Origin: Pseudomonas sp. UBA1879
Lineage (GTDB): Bacteria; Pseudomonadota; Gammaproteobacteria; Pseudomonadales; Pseudomonadaceae
Direction: 5' to 3'
DNA: 64,000 nt
Assembly: GCF_002338065.1 (NCBI RefSeq)
Contig: NZ_DDHJ01000026.1
Span: 49,710-113,709, forward strand
This document shows, one piece after another, positions 36,080 through 43,348 of this stretch. Below the pieces are notes generated by a model. It was not told the DNA's origin. It ran no database searches and saw nothing but the letters and a program-made list of their open reading frames with translations. Numbering within the stretch: position 1 is the stretch's first letter; the number at the start of each line of letters is the position of its first letter. The position numbers were made by a program, and so were the translations under genes.

Positions 36080-38275
36080 ATGGTCAGTAACAACACACAA
36101 CAATTCAAGGTGAAAGCCCTGGCAGCACTGGTCGCCGCGGTCGCTTGCCACGGCGTGGCATGGGCTGACAATGCCCCTGCGAAACCAGCGAATGGCGCCA
36201 TTCAGTTACAGAATTCGGTGGTGTCAGGTGAAGCCCCGGTCGCCGAAACGGATGTGGGTTACCAAGCGAAGAACAGCACCGCAGGCACCAAAACCAGCAC
36301 GCCATTATCGGAAACGCCGCGTTCGGTGTCGGTGGTGACACGTCAGCGCATGCAGGATCAGGCGTCGCAGACCCTGACCGACATCCTCGGCTACGTGCCG
36401 GGCATTTTCGCGCCACCGTTCGCCGTGGGCGACGGCCTGGCCGGTGACCTGTTCTCGATTCGCGGCTACAACGCCACCGACTACGGCTACGGTCTGCTGA
36501 AAGACGGCCTGCGCCTGCAAGGCAACCGCTACGACACCACTACCGAACCCTATGGCCTGGAACGCACCGAAGTGTTCCGTGGCCCGAGCTCGATCCTCTA
36601 CGGCGAAAACGCGCCGGGCGGGCTGGTCAATCTGGTCAGCAAACGCCCGACCGAAGTGGCCCAGGGTGAAGCCAAATTCTCCTATGGCAGCAACAACCGT
36701 CGTCAACTCGGCCTTGACGTCTCTGGCCCGCTGACCGACGACAACCGCATTCTGGGGCGTGTCGTAATGCTCGGCCGCAACGCCGACACCCAAGTGGATT
36801 CGGTGCCCGACGACCGTCTTTACATTGCGCCGTCGATGACCTTCAACTTCGACGAAGACACCGCGCTGACCCTGCTGTCTTCGTACCAGCGCGACCGCAC
36901 CAAGCTGTTATTGGGCTACCCGGCGGCCGGCACGTTGCTCAACAACGTCAACGGCAAAATCGGCAAAAGCCAGTTCAACGGCAACCCGAACTGGGACGAT
37001 TTCGAACGCGAAAGCTGGACCCTGGGCTATGAGTTCAGCCACCAGTTGAACGAGAACTGGCAGTTCCGTCAGAACTCGCGCTACATGGAATCGCGCATCG
37101 ATCGTCACGAAACCTGGCCGAACAACCTAAACAACGGCGGCTTCGGCAGCACGCTGACCAGCACGGCCTATGACCGTGACAACAAGTCCATTGCCTATTC
37201 CCTCGACAACCAGTTCGAAGGCCACTTCACCTCCGGCGCGCTGGAAAACACTGTCTTGCTGGGCGCCAGCTACGACCGCACCTCGTTCAACCAGGATTGG
37301 GCAGCGGGCAACGGCGGCACCTTCAACGCCTTCAACCCGCTGTTCCCGGCTGGCAATCCGCGGATGATCGCGACGATCCAGAACTCGCAGCTCGACCAGC
37401 AGATGTACGGGCTGTACAGCCAGTTGCAGAGCAAATACGAGAACTGGATCTTCCTGCTCGGCGGCCGTCAGGACTTCGTGAACAGCAAGTACCGCAACCG
37501 CGCGGGCACCACGAGCGGCCTGGCGGATCTGGACGGCTGGGACCACCGTTTCAGCTGGCAGACCGGGTTGATGTACCAGTTCGAAAACGGCATCTCGCCG
37601 TACGTCAGCTACTCGACGGCGTTCACCCCGGTGCAACAGTCGTCGCAGCCGAATGGGGATTTGCTGCATCCGATCCTCAGTCACCAATACGAAGCCGGGG
37701 TGAAGATCGAACCGAAGGGCTGGAACTCCACGTTCAGTGCAGCGGTGTTCGAACTGACCAAGACGGATGACGTGGTGGCCGGTGCCAACGGTTTCAGCCA
37801 GCAGGTCGGTGAGAGCAAGTCCAAAGGCATCGAGTTGGAAGCCAACAGCGACATCACCGAGAACCTCAGTCTGACGGCGTCGTACACCTACACCGATGCC
37901 CGCGTGACGAAAGATGCGCCGGGCTCGTTGTACGAGGATCATCAGTTGACCGGCATTCCGCGCAATCAGGCGTCGGGCTGGGCGACTTATCGTTTCCTCG
38001 ACGGTCCGTTGAGTGGCTTTCGTGTAGGCGGCGGGGTGCGGTATTTCGACAACACCTTCGCGTATACCGCACCGACGCTGTACGGCAAGTTGAAGACGGG
38101 CGATGTGACGCTGGTGGATGCGTTGGTCGGGTATGACATTGATAAGCATTGGTCGGTGGATGTGAACGCGAAGAACCTGTTTGACAAGGAGTATGTCAGC
38201 GGGTGCAACAACGCCGGGCGGTGCTATTGGGGAGAGGAGCGTACCGTGTTGGGGACGGTGGCGTTCCGCTGGTAA
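36080..38275 (+). CDS. TonB-dependent outer-membrane ferric-siderophore receptor
   Basis: 731 residues from ATG 36080, chosen because a GGGAGGGGGAG ribosome site precedes it and a signal peptide starts there (helix KALAALVAAVACHGVAWA, cut near AWA-DN). The plug domain (about 65-190) contains TPRSVSVVTRQRM, DILGYVPGIF, FSIRGYN and RGPSSILYGENAPGG. The beta-barrel follows and ends in ...VAFRW, a typical outer-membrane terminal aromatic residue. There is no N-terminal STN signalling domain, so it should transport but not signal to an anti-sigma factor, which fits the absence of a FecR gene. It closely follows the biosynthetic operon and probably imports the ferric lipopeptide. A strong terminator follows it. 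Confidence 0.92.
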   Translation: MVSNNTQQFKVKALAALVAAVACHGVAWADNAPAKPANGAIQLQNSVVSGEAPVAETDVGYQAKNSTAGTKTSTPLSETPRSVSVVTRQRMQDQASQTLTDILGYVPGIFAPPFAVGDGLAGDLFSIRGYNATDYGYGLLKDGLRLQGNRYDTTTEPYGLERTEVFRGPSSILYGENAPGGLVNLVSKRPTEVAQGEAKFSYGSNNRRQLGLDVSGPLTDDNRILGRVVMLGRNADTQVDSVPDDRLYIAPSMTFNFDEDTALTLLSSYQRDRTKLLLGYPAAGTLLNNVNGKIGKSQFNGNPNWDDFERESWTLGYEFSHQLNENWQFRQNSRYMESRIDRHETWPNNLNNGGFGSTLTSTAYDRDNKSIAYSLDNQFEGHFTSGALENTVLLGASYDRTSFNQDWAAGNGGTFNAFNPLFPAGNPRMIATIQNSQLDQQMYGLYSQLQSKYENWIFLLGGRQDFVNSKYRNRAGTTSGLADLDGWDHRFSWQTGLMYQFENGISPYVSYSTAFTPVQQSSQPNGDLLHPILSHQYEAGVKIEPKGWNSTFSAAVFELTKTDDVVAGANGFSQQVGESKSKGIELEANSDITENLSLTASYTYTDARVTKDAPGSLYEDHQLTGIPRNQASGWATYRFLDGPLSGFRVGGGVRYFDNTFAYTAPTLYGKLKTGDVTLVDALVGYDIDKHWSVDVNAKNLFDKEYVSGCNNAGRCYWGEERTVLGTVAFRW

Positions 38276-38293
38276 GGGTCAGGGGTTGAAGAG

Positions 38294-38330
38294 AAGGGCA
38301 GGCACGGGTGACGTGGCTGCCCTTTTTTTT
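38294..38330 (+). terminator. Rho-independent terminator after the TonB receptor gene
   Basis: AAGGGCAG (38294-38301) pairs with CTGCCCTT (38317-38324) across a 15-base loop and runs into an uninterrupted T tract to 38330. It lies about 20 bp past the receptor stop codon. Confidence 0.8.
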
Positions 38331-38375
38331 GCGTCCATATCCATTTCTTCGGGTGTGGCTGATATCGGTTCCGCC

Positions 38376-38601
38376 CTTACGGCGGGTCACTTTTGTCAAG
38401 AGCCACAAAAGTAACCAAAAAGGCCCTGCTCCTGGCTTGGCCCTCGTTCCTCGGGTTCCCGAACGCCGGCGACGCTCCGTGGGCCCGCCGCGAAGGGCCA
38501 TCCATGGCCCAGCGCGGCTCTCGCGGCATCCATGCCGCTCGACCCACTCCGCGCCGCCTGCGTTCGGCCTACGCCCAAGTCGCGTTCAGCGGTGTCTGGG
38601 C
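38376..38601 (-). repeat. Left copy of a ~220-bp dispersed repeat (inverted relative to the right copy)
   Basis: Begins with GGCGGGTCACTTTTGTC and GTAACCAAAAAGG and runs through the 'gcggcatccatgccgctcgacccactcc' type core to CGACTTGGG-like sequence. The reverse complement of the same sequence order recurs at 39938-40162. The two copies flank the REPIN array. This looks like a long intergenic repeat scattered in Pseudomonas genomes; it carries no convincing reading frame. Confidence 0.7.
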
Positions 38602-38712
38602 GTTCGCGCGTGAAGATCAAGAGCAAGAGTGAACGCCGCGCTTGAATGTGGACGTTATTCCTGAACTGCGCCAGCGGTTGGATGGGTGTCAAATTTCTTG
38701 GAGGGGCAGATG

Positions 38713-39843
38713 TGTAGGAGCCGCCGGAGGCACAACGGCCGCGAATGCGGTAGGTCAATTGCAGATGAGTGGCCTGACACCCCGCCATCGCGGCCGTCGT
38801 GCCTCCGGCGGCTCCTACAAGGATCGTGTTTGGTCAGCGGGAACGTATGAGGACAGGGGTTGTGTGGGTCGATTGCCTGCCATCCGAACGCCACCGTTGC
38901 GTGAACCGGTCGCATGACCCCCGTACGCTGCGGGGTTTGTTCCCCTGAAGACCGGAGGCCGCTGTACCTGTAGGAGCCGCCGGAGGCACGACGGCCGCGA
39001 ATGCTGTAGGTCAATTGCATATGAGTGGCCTGACACCCCGCCATCGCGGCCGTCGTGCCTCCGGCGGCTCCTACAAGGATCGTGTTTGGTCAGCGGGAAC
39101 GTATGAGGACAGGGGTTGTGTGGATCGGTTGCCTGCCATCCGAACGCCACCGTTGCGTGAACCGGTCGCATGACCCCCGTACGCTGCAGGGTTTGTTCCC
39201 ATGATGACCGGACGCCGCTGTACCTGTAAGAACCGCCGGAGGCACGACGGCCGCGAACGCGGTGGGTCAGTTGCGGATGCCCAGTCCGACACCCCGCCAT
39301 CGCGGCCGTCGTGCCTCCGGCGGCTCCTACAAGGATCGTGTTTGGTCAGCGGGAACGTATGAGGACAGGGGTTGTGTGGATCGGTTGCCTGCCATCCGAA
39401 CGCCACCGTTGCGTGAACCGGTCGCATGACCCCCGTACGCTGCAGGGTTTGTTCCCATGATGACCGGACGCCGCTGTACCTGTAGGAACCGCCGGAGGCA
39501 CGACGGCCGCGAATGCGGTGGGTCAATTGCATATGAGTGGCCTGACACCCCGCCATCGCGGCCGTCGTGCCTCCGGCGGCTCCTACAAGGTTCGTGTTTG
39601 GTCAGCGGGAACGTATGAGGGCATCGGTTGTGTGGATCGGTCGCACGCCACCCGAACGCCACCGTTGCGTGAACCGGTCGCATGACCCCCGCACGTTGCG
39701 GGATTTGATCCCATGGTGACAGGACGCCGCTGTACCTGTAGGAGCCGCCGGAGGCACGACGGCCGCGAACGCGGTGGGTCAGTTGCAGATGCCCGGTCTG
39801 ACCCACCGCATTCGCGGCCGTCGTGCCTCCGGCGGCTCCTACG
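38713..39843. repeat. Satellite-like array: five 107-bp REPINs at an exact 256-bp period
   Basis: Five inverted REP pairs lie at 38713-38819, 38969-39075, 39225-39331, 39481-39587 and 39737-39843. Each has a left arm like TGTAGGAGCCGCCGGAGGCA and its complement on the right, around a short spacer that varies slightly. Starts differ by exactly 256 bp each time. Four nearly identical 149-bp spacers separate them, and the spacer occurs neither before the first nor after the last REPIN. The period is not a multiple of three and the antisense frames running through it are repeats of one another, so it is not coding. Arm variants (TAAGAACC, TAGGAACC) show that units have begun to diverge. Confidence 0.92.
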
Positions 39844-39937
39844 ATGAAAGCGTGGGTTCAGTCAGACATGTGCAAGCTATGGAAACGCAAAACCCACAGC
39901 CTTTGCCTTTGCCTTTGCTCTCGAACGCGATGGATCA

Positions 39938-40162
39938 GACACCGCCGATCGCGACTTGGGTGCAGGCCGAACGCAGGCGGTGCGGAGTGGGTCGAGCGGC
40001 ATGGATGCCGCGAGAGCGCCGCAAGGACATGGATGTCCGTTCGGCGCGGGCCCACGGAGCATCGCCGGAGTGAGGGAACCCTGACGAAGTCAGGGCCAAA
40101 CCAGGAGCAAATGGTTTTGGTTACTTTTCCCGAAAGAAAAGTGACCCGCCGGGGGGGCGGAA
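39938..40162 (+). repeat. Right copy of the ~220-bp dispersed repeat
   Basis: Runs from ACCGCCGATCGCGACTTGGG through the GTGGGTCGAGCGGCATGGAT core to GGTTACTTTTCCCG and AAAAGTGACCCGCC. It is the inverted counterpart of 38376-38601, with several differences, so the pair is old enough to have diverged. Confidence 0.7.
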
Positions 40163-40244
40163 AGGTGAAGCAGTGTCGCCACCGCAAATGGATAAACACA
40201 CATAACGATGCACCCCCAATGACCCGCTTCAAGAAAAAAAACAC

Positions 40245-40269
40245 TAATCATCCGCCCCCCTCATTCGTC
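40245..40269 (+). promoter_or_regulatory. Candidate iron-starvation sigma promoter for the mbtH operon
   Basis: TAAT at 40245-40248 and CGTC at 40266-40269 are spaced by exactly 17 bases, one mismatch from TAAA-N17-CGTC. It lies 54 bp before the mbtH start codon, just outside the repeat block. Together with the exact match upstream of the ornithine hydroxylase gene it suggests that one sigma factor drives both halves of the locus. Confidence 0.55.
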
Positions 40270-40322
40270 TTCTAGATAAACCCGCATCACACGCGGCCAC
40301 TCATCACCAAGAGGCACCCCCC

Positions 40323-40523
40323 ATGAGCTTTGACGGCGAAAACACCCAATTCCGCGTAGTCATCAACCACGAAGAACAGTACTCCATCTGGCCCGACTAC
40401 AAAGCCATCCCCGAAGGCTGGAAAAGTGTCGGCGTCGAAGGCGACAAACAGACCTGCCTCAACTACATCGAAACCACCTGGACCGACATGCGCCCCCTGA
40501 GCCTGCGCAACGCCATGGCCTGA
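40323..40523 (+). CDS. MbtH-like NRPS adenylation chaperone
   Basis: 66 residues, normal family length. The family motifs NHEEQYSIWPDYKAIPEGW and TWTDMRPLSL, with its conserved tryptophans, are all present. MbtH-like proteins bind adenylation domains and are needed for the solubility or activity of many NRPSs; here the clients would be the four or more amino-acid-activating domains of the two synthetases. A CAAGAGG ribosome site lies before the ATG. It is the first gene of a second operon with the hydroxylase (38-bp gap), formyltransferase and probably the FhuF-like reductase. Confidence 0.95.
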   Translation: MSFDGENTQFRVVINHEEQYSIWPDYKAIPEGWKSVGVEGDKQTCLNYIETTWTDMRPLSLRNAMA

Positions 40524-40561
40524 TCCATCCTTTTGAACTGCTGCCCTGGAGCGTCTTGCCC

Positions 40562-41554
40562 ATGAACATGCGCATGCTCACGCCACACACCCTCCACGTC
40601 GAAACCGGCTTCCCGCTGCGGGTGTACCCCGACCAGACCGGCGCGACCCTTGCCGTTGAATTTGAAGCTCTGCGAGAGGTGGTCGACCGCCAGCTCGAAC
40701 GCGACGGCGCGATCCTGTTCAGCGGCTTCGACACTGAGGGCGTCGAAGGCTTCCAGCGTTTCGCCGCTGCGTTCGGCCATCCGCTGCTCAACTATGAATT
40801 CGGCTCGACCCCCCGCAGTCAGGTCGACGGCAAAGGGGTCTACACCTCCACCGAATACCCGGCGCACCGCTCTATCCCGTTGCACAATGAACAGGCCTAC
40901 ACCAACGAGTGGCCCATGCGCATCTGGTTCTACTGCGCCAAGGCCGCCGCCAGCGGAGGCGAAACGCCGATTGCCGACAGCCGCGAGGTGTTCCGTCGGA
41001 TCAACCCGGCGCTGCGCAAGCACTTCCAGGACAAGCGTCTGATGTACGTGCGCAACTACGGCAACGGCCTCGACCTGACCTGGCAACAGGTCTTTAACAC
41101 CGAGCGCCACAGCGAGGTCGAGGACTACTGTCGCAAGCGCGGCATTCAGTGCGACTGGAACGAAGACGGCGACCTGCGCACCCGACAGCTCGTGCAAGGC
41201 GTTGCCCAACATCCGCGCACGAAGGACTGGGTCTGGTTCAACCAGGCGCACCTGTTCCACCTCTCCAACCTCGACCCCGAAATGCAGGACATCCTGCTGG
41301 ACACCGTCGGCGAGGAAGGCCTGCCGCGCAATGTCTATTACGGCGATGGCAGCCCACTGGAAGACGACGCACTGGCGGAGATTCGCGGCGTGCTCGGCGA
41401 GTGCGAAGTGGTCTTCCCCTGGAACACCGGCGACGTGCTGATGCTCGACAACATGCTCACTGCCCACTCGCGCAAGCCCTTCAGCGGCGAACGCAAAGTG
41501 GTCGTGGCGATGGCCGAAGGCGTCAGTGGCGACGCGCTGCTCAACACCCCATGA
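40562..41554 (+). CDS. SyrP/TauD-like Fe(II)/2-oxoglutarate aspartyl beta-hydroxylase
   Basis: 330 residues from ATG 40562 (TGGAG about 10 bases before; a TTG lies 6 bp upstream). The facial triad of the SyrP subgroup is visible: His108 and Glu110 in LHNEQAY and distal His302 in AHSRKPF, followed by the 2-oxoglutarate arginine in SGERKV. Homologues hydroxylate carrier-bound aspartate at C3 to give beta-hydroxyaspartate in syringomycin, ornibactin and related siderophores. Here the target would be Asp on T2 of NRPS 1, the only Asp module. It is a free-standing enzyme, lies 38 bp after mbtH and overlaps the formyltransferase by 4 bp. beta-Hydroxyaspartate is an iron ligand that typically makes the ferric complex photoreactive. 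Confidence 0.88.
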   Translation: MNMRMLTPHTLHVETGFPLRVYPDQTGATLAVEFEALREVVDRQLERDGAILFSGFDTEGVEGFQRFAAAFGHPLLNYEFGSTPRSQVDGKGVYTSTEYPAHRSIPLHNEQAYTNEWPMRIWFYCAKAAASGGETPIADSREVFRRINPALRKHFQDKRLMYVRNYGNGLDLTWQQVFNTERHSEVEDYCRKRGIQCDWNEDGDLRTRQLVQGVAQHPRTKDWVWFNQAHLFHLSNLDPEMQDILLDTVGEEGLPRNVYYGDGSPLEDDALAEIRGVLGECEVVFPWNTGDVLMLDNMLTAHSRKPFSGERKVVVAMAEGVSGDALLNTP

Positions 41555-42399
41555 GTTCGAAACCCATGCAAAAAACCAAACTGGTGTACGTCTGGTCGCT
41601 GCGCAATGCCGCCGCTGACAAGGCCGGTCAATACGTCGATTACCACGGCGAGCAACGCTACATGAAGTCGCCGCTGGAATACCTCGTCCAGGCGCTCAAC
41701 GACACGCCACTGGGCGATCATTACTCCCTGGAAGGCATCATTTGCGACGACAACCCCGAGTCGGCGCGGGATCGTGAAAACATCAAAGATTACGGCTTCG
41801 CGCCGGGGCAGGGTCAGCACTGGTTCTACCCGGCAGACCTCAAGGTGCAGGGGCGTCCGGTCAATGAGTTGCTGGAAAACGTGCCATCGACCTACCGCGC
41901 GTTGGCGCTGGACGACAGCCAACGGCCCGCGGGGAAATCGGATTTCGAGCGACGTCTGGGCGAGCGTTTGAAAGCGCTGCAAGCCGAAGTCGTGGTCCTC
42001 GACGGGCTGCTGGTGATCCTCGACGAACTGGTGCGTCCGGGCGCGGATTTCCATCGTCGCATCGTCAACATCCACCCGGGCATCACCCGACTGGAATCGC
42101 CCTATGAACGTCGCGGCGCCTACGCCACTCTCGATGCGCTGTTCGGTGCGCGAGGCAAGAAGGTGGTCGACTGGAAGACCGGGGCAACCCTCGACATTCC
42201 GGTGGTGGACATGACCGGCGCGTCTTTTCACTACGTCGACAACGGCATCGATTCCGGCGAGGTGATTTTCGATGTGCTGGACACGCCCATCGCACCGGAC
42301 GACACGATCCTCGAATTGCGCTGGAACAACTTCAACAACAGTCTGTTTCCGGCGCTGGAGCAGGGATTGCTGGTGTTGGCGCGGCGTCAGCCTCATTAA
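41551..42399 (+). CDS. pvdF: N5-hydroxyornithine formyltransferase (PvdF-like)
   Basis: 282 residues (PvdF about 275). The formyl-tetrahydrofolate transferase catalytic set is present: Asn173 and His175 in NIHPGI, and Asp234 in NGIDSGEV, each displaced by five from the residues I recall for PvdF (168, 170, 229). N-terminal DYHGEQRYMKSPLEYLVQALN also fits PvdF. It formylates N5-hydroxyornithine, giving a hydroxamate. ATG overlaps the hydroxylase stop (ATGA), which fixes the start; the frame is open further upstream only inside the hydroxylase gene. Its presence means at least one Orn-type residue of the peptide is probably N5-formyl-N5-hydroxyornithine. Confidence 0.9.
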   Translation: MSSKPMQKTKLVYVWSLRNAAADKAGQYVDYHGEQRYMKSPLEYLVQALNDTPLGDHYSLEGIICDDNPESARDRENIKDYGFAPGQGQHWFYPADLKVQGRPVNELLENVPSTYRALALDDSQRPAGKSDFERRLGERLKALQAEVVVLDGLLVILDELVRPGADFHRRIVNIHPGITRLESPYERRGAYATLDALFGARGKKVVDWKTGATLDIPVVDMTGASFHYVDNGIDSGEVIFDVLDTPIAPDDTILELRWNNFNNSLFPALEQGLLVLARRQPH

Positions 42400-42441
42400 C
42401 ATCCCGCTAAAAAAAGCGGCGTCGGCCCGGGGATTCGTATC

Positions 42442-43200
42442 GTGATCCCGGCGCTGGCGCCGTTGTTCATTGCCGATTTCGCACACTACCGCGACGTGCT
42501 CGTGCTCGACGACGATCCACGCCCGAGCATGCCGCTGCGCATCTTCTTCACGTCGGGTGCATTCGACGACACCCTGAGCCGTTTCGGCGAGCAATATCCC
42601 GACAGCGACCAACGTGGGTTGGCCTCGATCTGGGCCAAGTATTACTTCGTGAAACTGGTTCCACCTGTGGTGGCGGCTTCGCTGATCCTGGATCATCGGC
42701 TGCCGCTGGACCTCGATGAACTGCACCTGATGCTGGACGGGCAGGGCATGCCGCTGGGCTTCAAGCTGCCGGACTCCGGCGAGCGCTGGATGCCTGAACC
42801 TGACGATGGATTTCAGCGTTTCGGAGACCTGATCGAGCATCACCTGCGCCCCTTCATTGAGGGTGTGACGCGTTGCATACGGCTGTCACCCCACGTGCTG
42901 TGGAGCAACGCGGGCAATTATGTTGAATGGTTGCTGGGCGTACTGGCGGGGGCGATGCCTCACGCCGATTTGCGCCATGGGCATGACTTGCTCAACGCCA
43001 AGCATCTGCCCGATGGCCGACGTAATCCACTGTATCAGCCGGTGCGTTATCTCAAGGTTGAGGGACAAACCGAAATGAAGCGCCAGCGGCGGGTCTGTTG
43101 CCTGCGGTATCGTGTCGGTGGACTGGTCGCCTGTGACAACTGCCCATTGAGCGCACAACGCCGTTGTATGCCGAAGATGACCTTGATCACCGACCTCTGA
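42442..43200 (+). CDS. FhuF-like ferric-siderophore reductase
   Basis: 252 residues from a GTG start. The C-terminus carries the family's [2Fe-2S] cysteine pattern C-C-x10-C-x2-C (Cys219, Cys220, Cys231, Cys234), and the upstream SNAGNYVEWLLG block fits FhuF. These cytoplasmic proteins reduce ferric hydroxamate siderophores so that iron is released without destroying the ligand. It follows the formyltransferase by 42 bp and is probably in the same operon. No inner-membrane ferrisiderophore permease is encoded in the window, so either a general hydroxamate importer elsewhere supplies the complex or uptake differs. Start codon is moderately certain. Confidence 0.85.
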   Translation: MIPALAPLFIADFAHYRDVLVLDDDPRPSMPLRIFFTSGAFDDTLSRFGEQYPDSDQRGLASIWAKYYFVKLVPPVVAASLILDHRLPLDLDELHLMLDGQGMPLGFKLPDSGERWMPEPDDGFQRFGDLIEHHLRPFIEGVTRCIRLSPHVLWSNAGNYVEWLLGVLAGAMPHADLRHGHDLLNAKHLPDGRRNPLYQPVRYLKVEGQTEMKRQRRVCCLRYRVGGLVACDNCPLSAQRRCMPKMTLITDL

Positions 43201-43287
43201 CAAAAAATGCGTGGCCTGACGCCTCGGAAAACGGGACGCTGAAACGGTTAAGTCAAACGGCTGACGTCAAAATGCCAGCAAAACTTT

Positions 43288-43314
43288 TCAAGATGTACGA
43301 TCTCCTGCCGATAG
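43288..43314 (+). promoter_or_regulatory. Sigma-28 (FliA) promoter for the chemoreceptor gene
   Basis: TCAAG at 43288-43292 and GCCGATAG at 43307-43314 are separated by exactly 14 bases, fitting the flagellar sigma consensus TAAAG-N14-GCCGATAA with two mismatches. It ends 34 bp before the chemoreceptor start codon, as expected for late flagellar/chemotaxis genes. Confidence 0.75.
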
Positions 43315-43348
43315 TGAATAACCATACGACCAGGAGGTGATTCGTACC

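Noticed and set aside
38655..39806. Four overlapping antisense reading frames of about 130-160 codons with repeated protein sequence
   Set aside because: They are produced by the 256-bp REPIN array, shift frame with each unit and contain REP palindromes; not genes.
38713..39843. CRISPR array
   Set aside because: Repeat units are 107 bp palindromic REPINs and the spacers are near-identical, the opposite of CRISPR; no cas genes.
40562..41554. Taurine dioxygenase (TauD)
   Set aside because: The HNE rather than HxD triad, the match to SyrP and the location between MbtH and the formyltransferase favour an aspartyl beta-hydroxylase.
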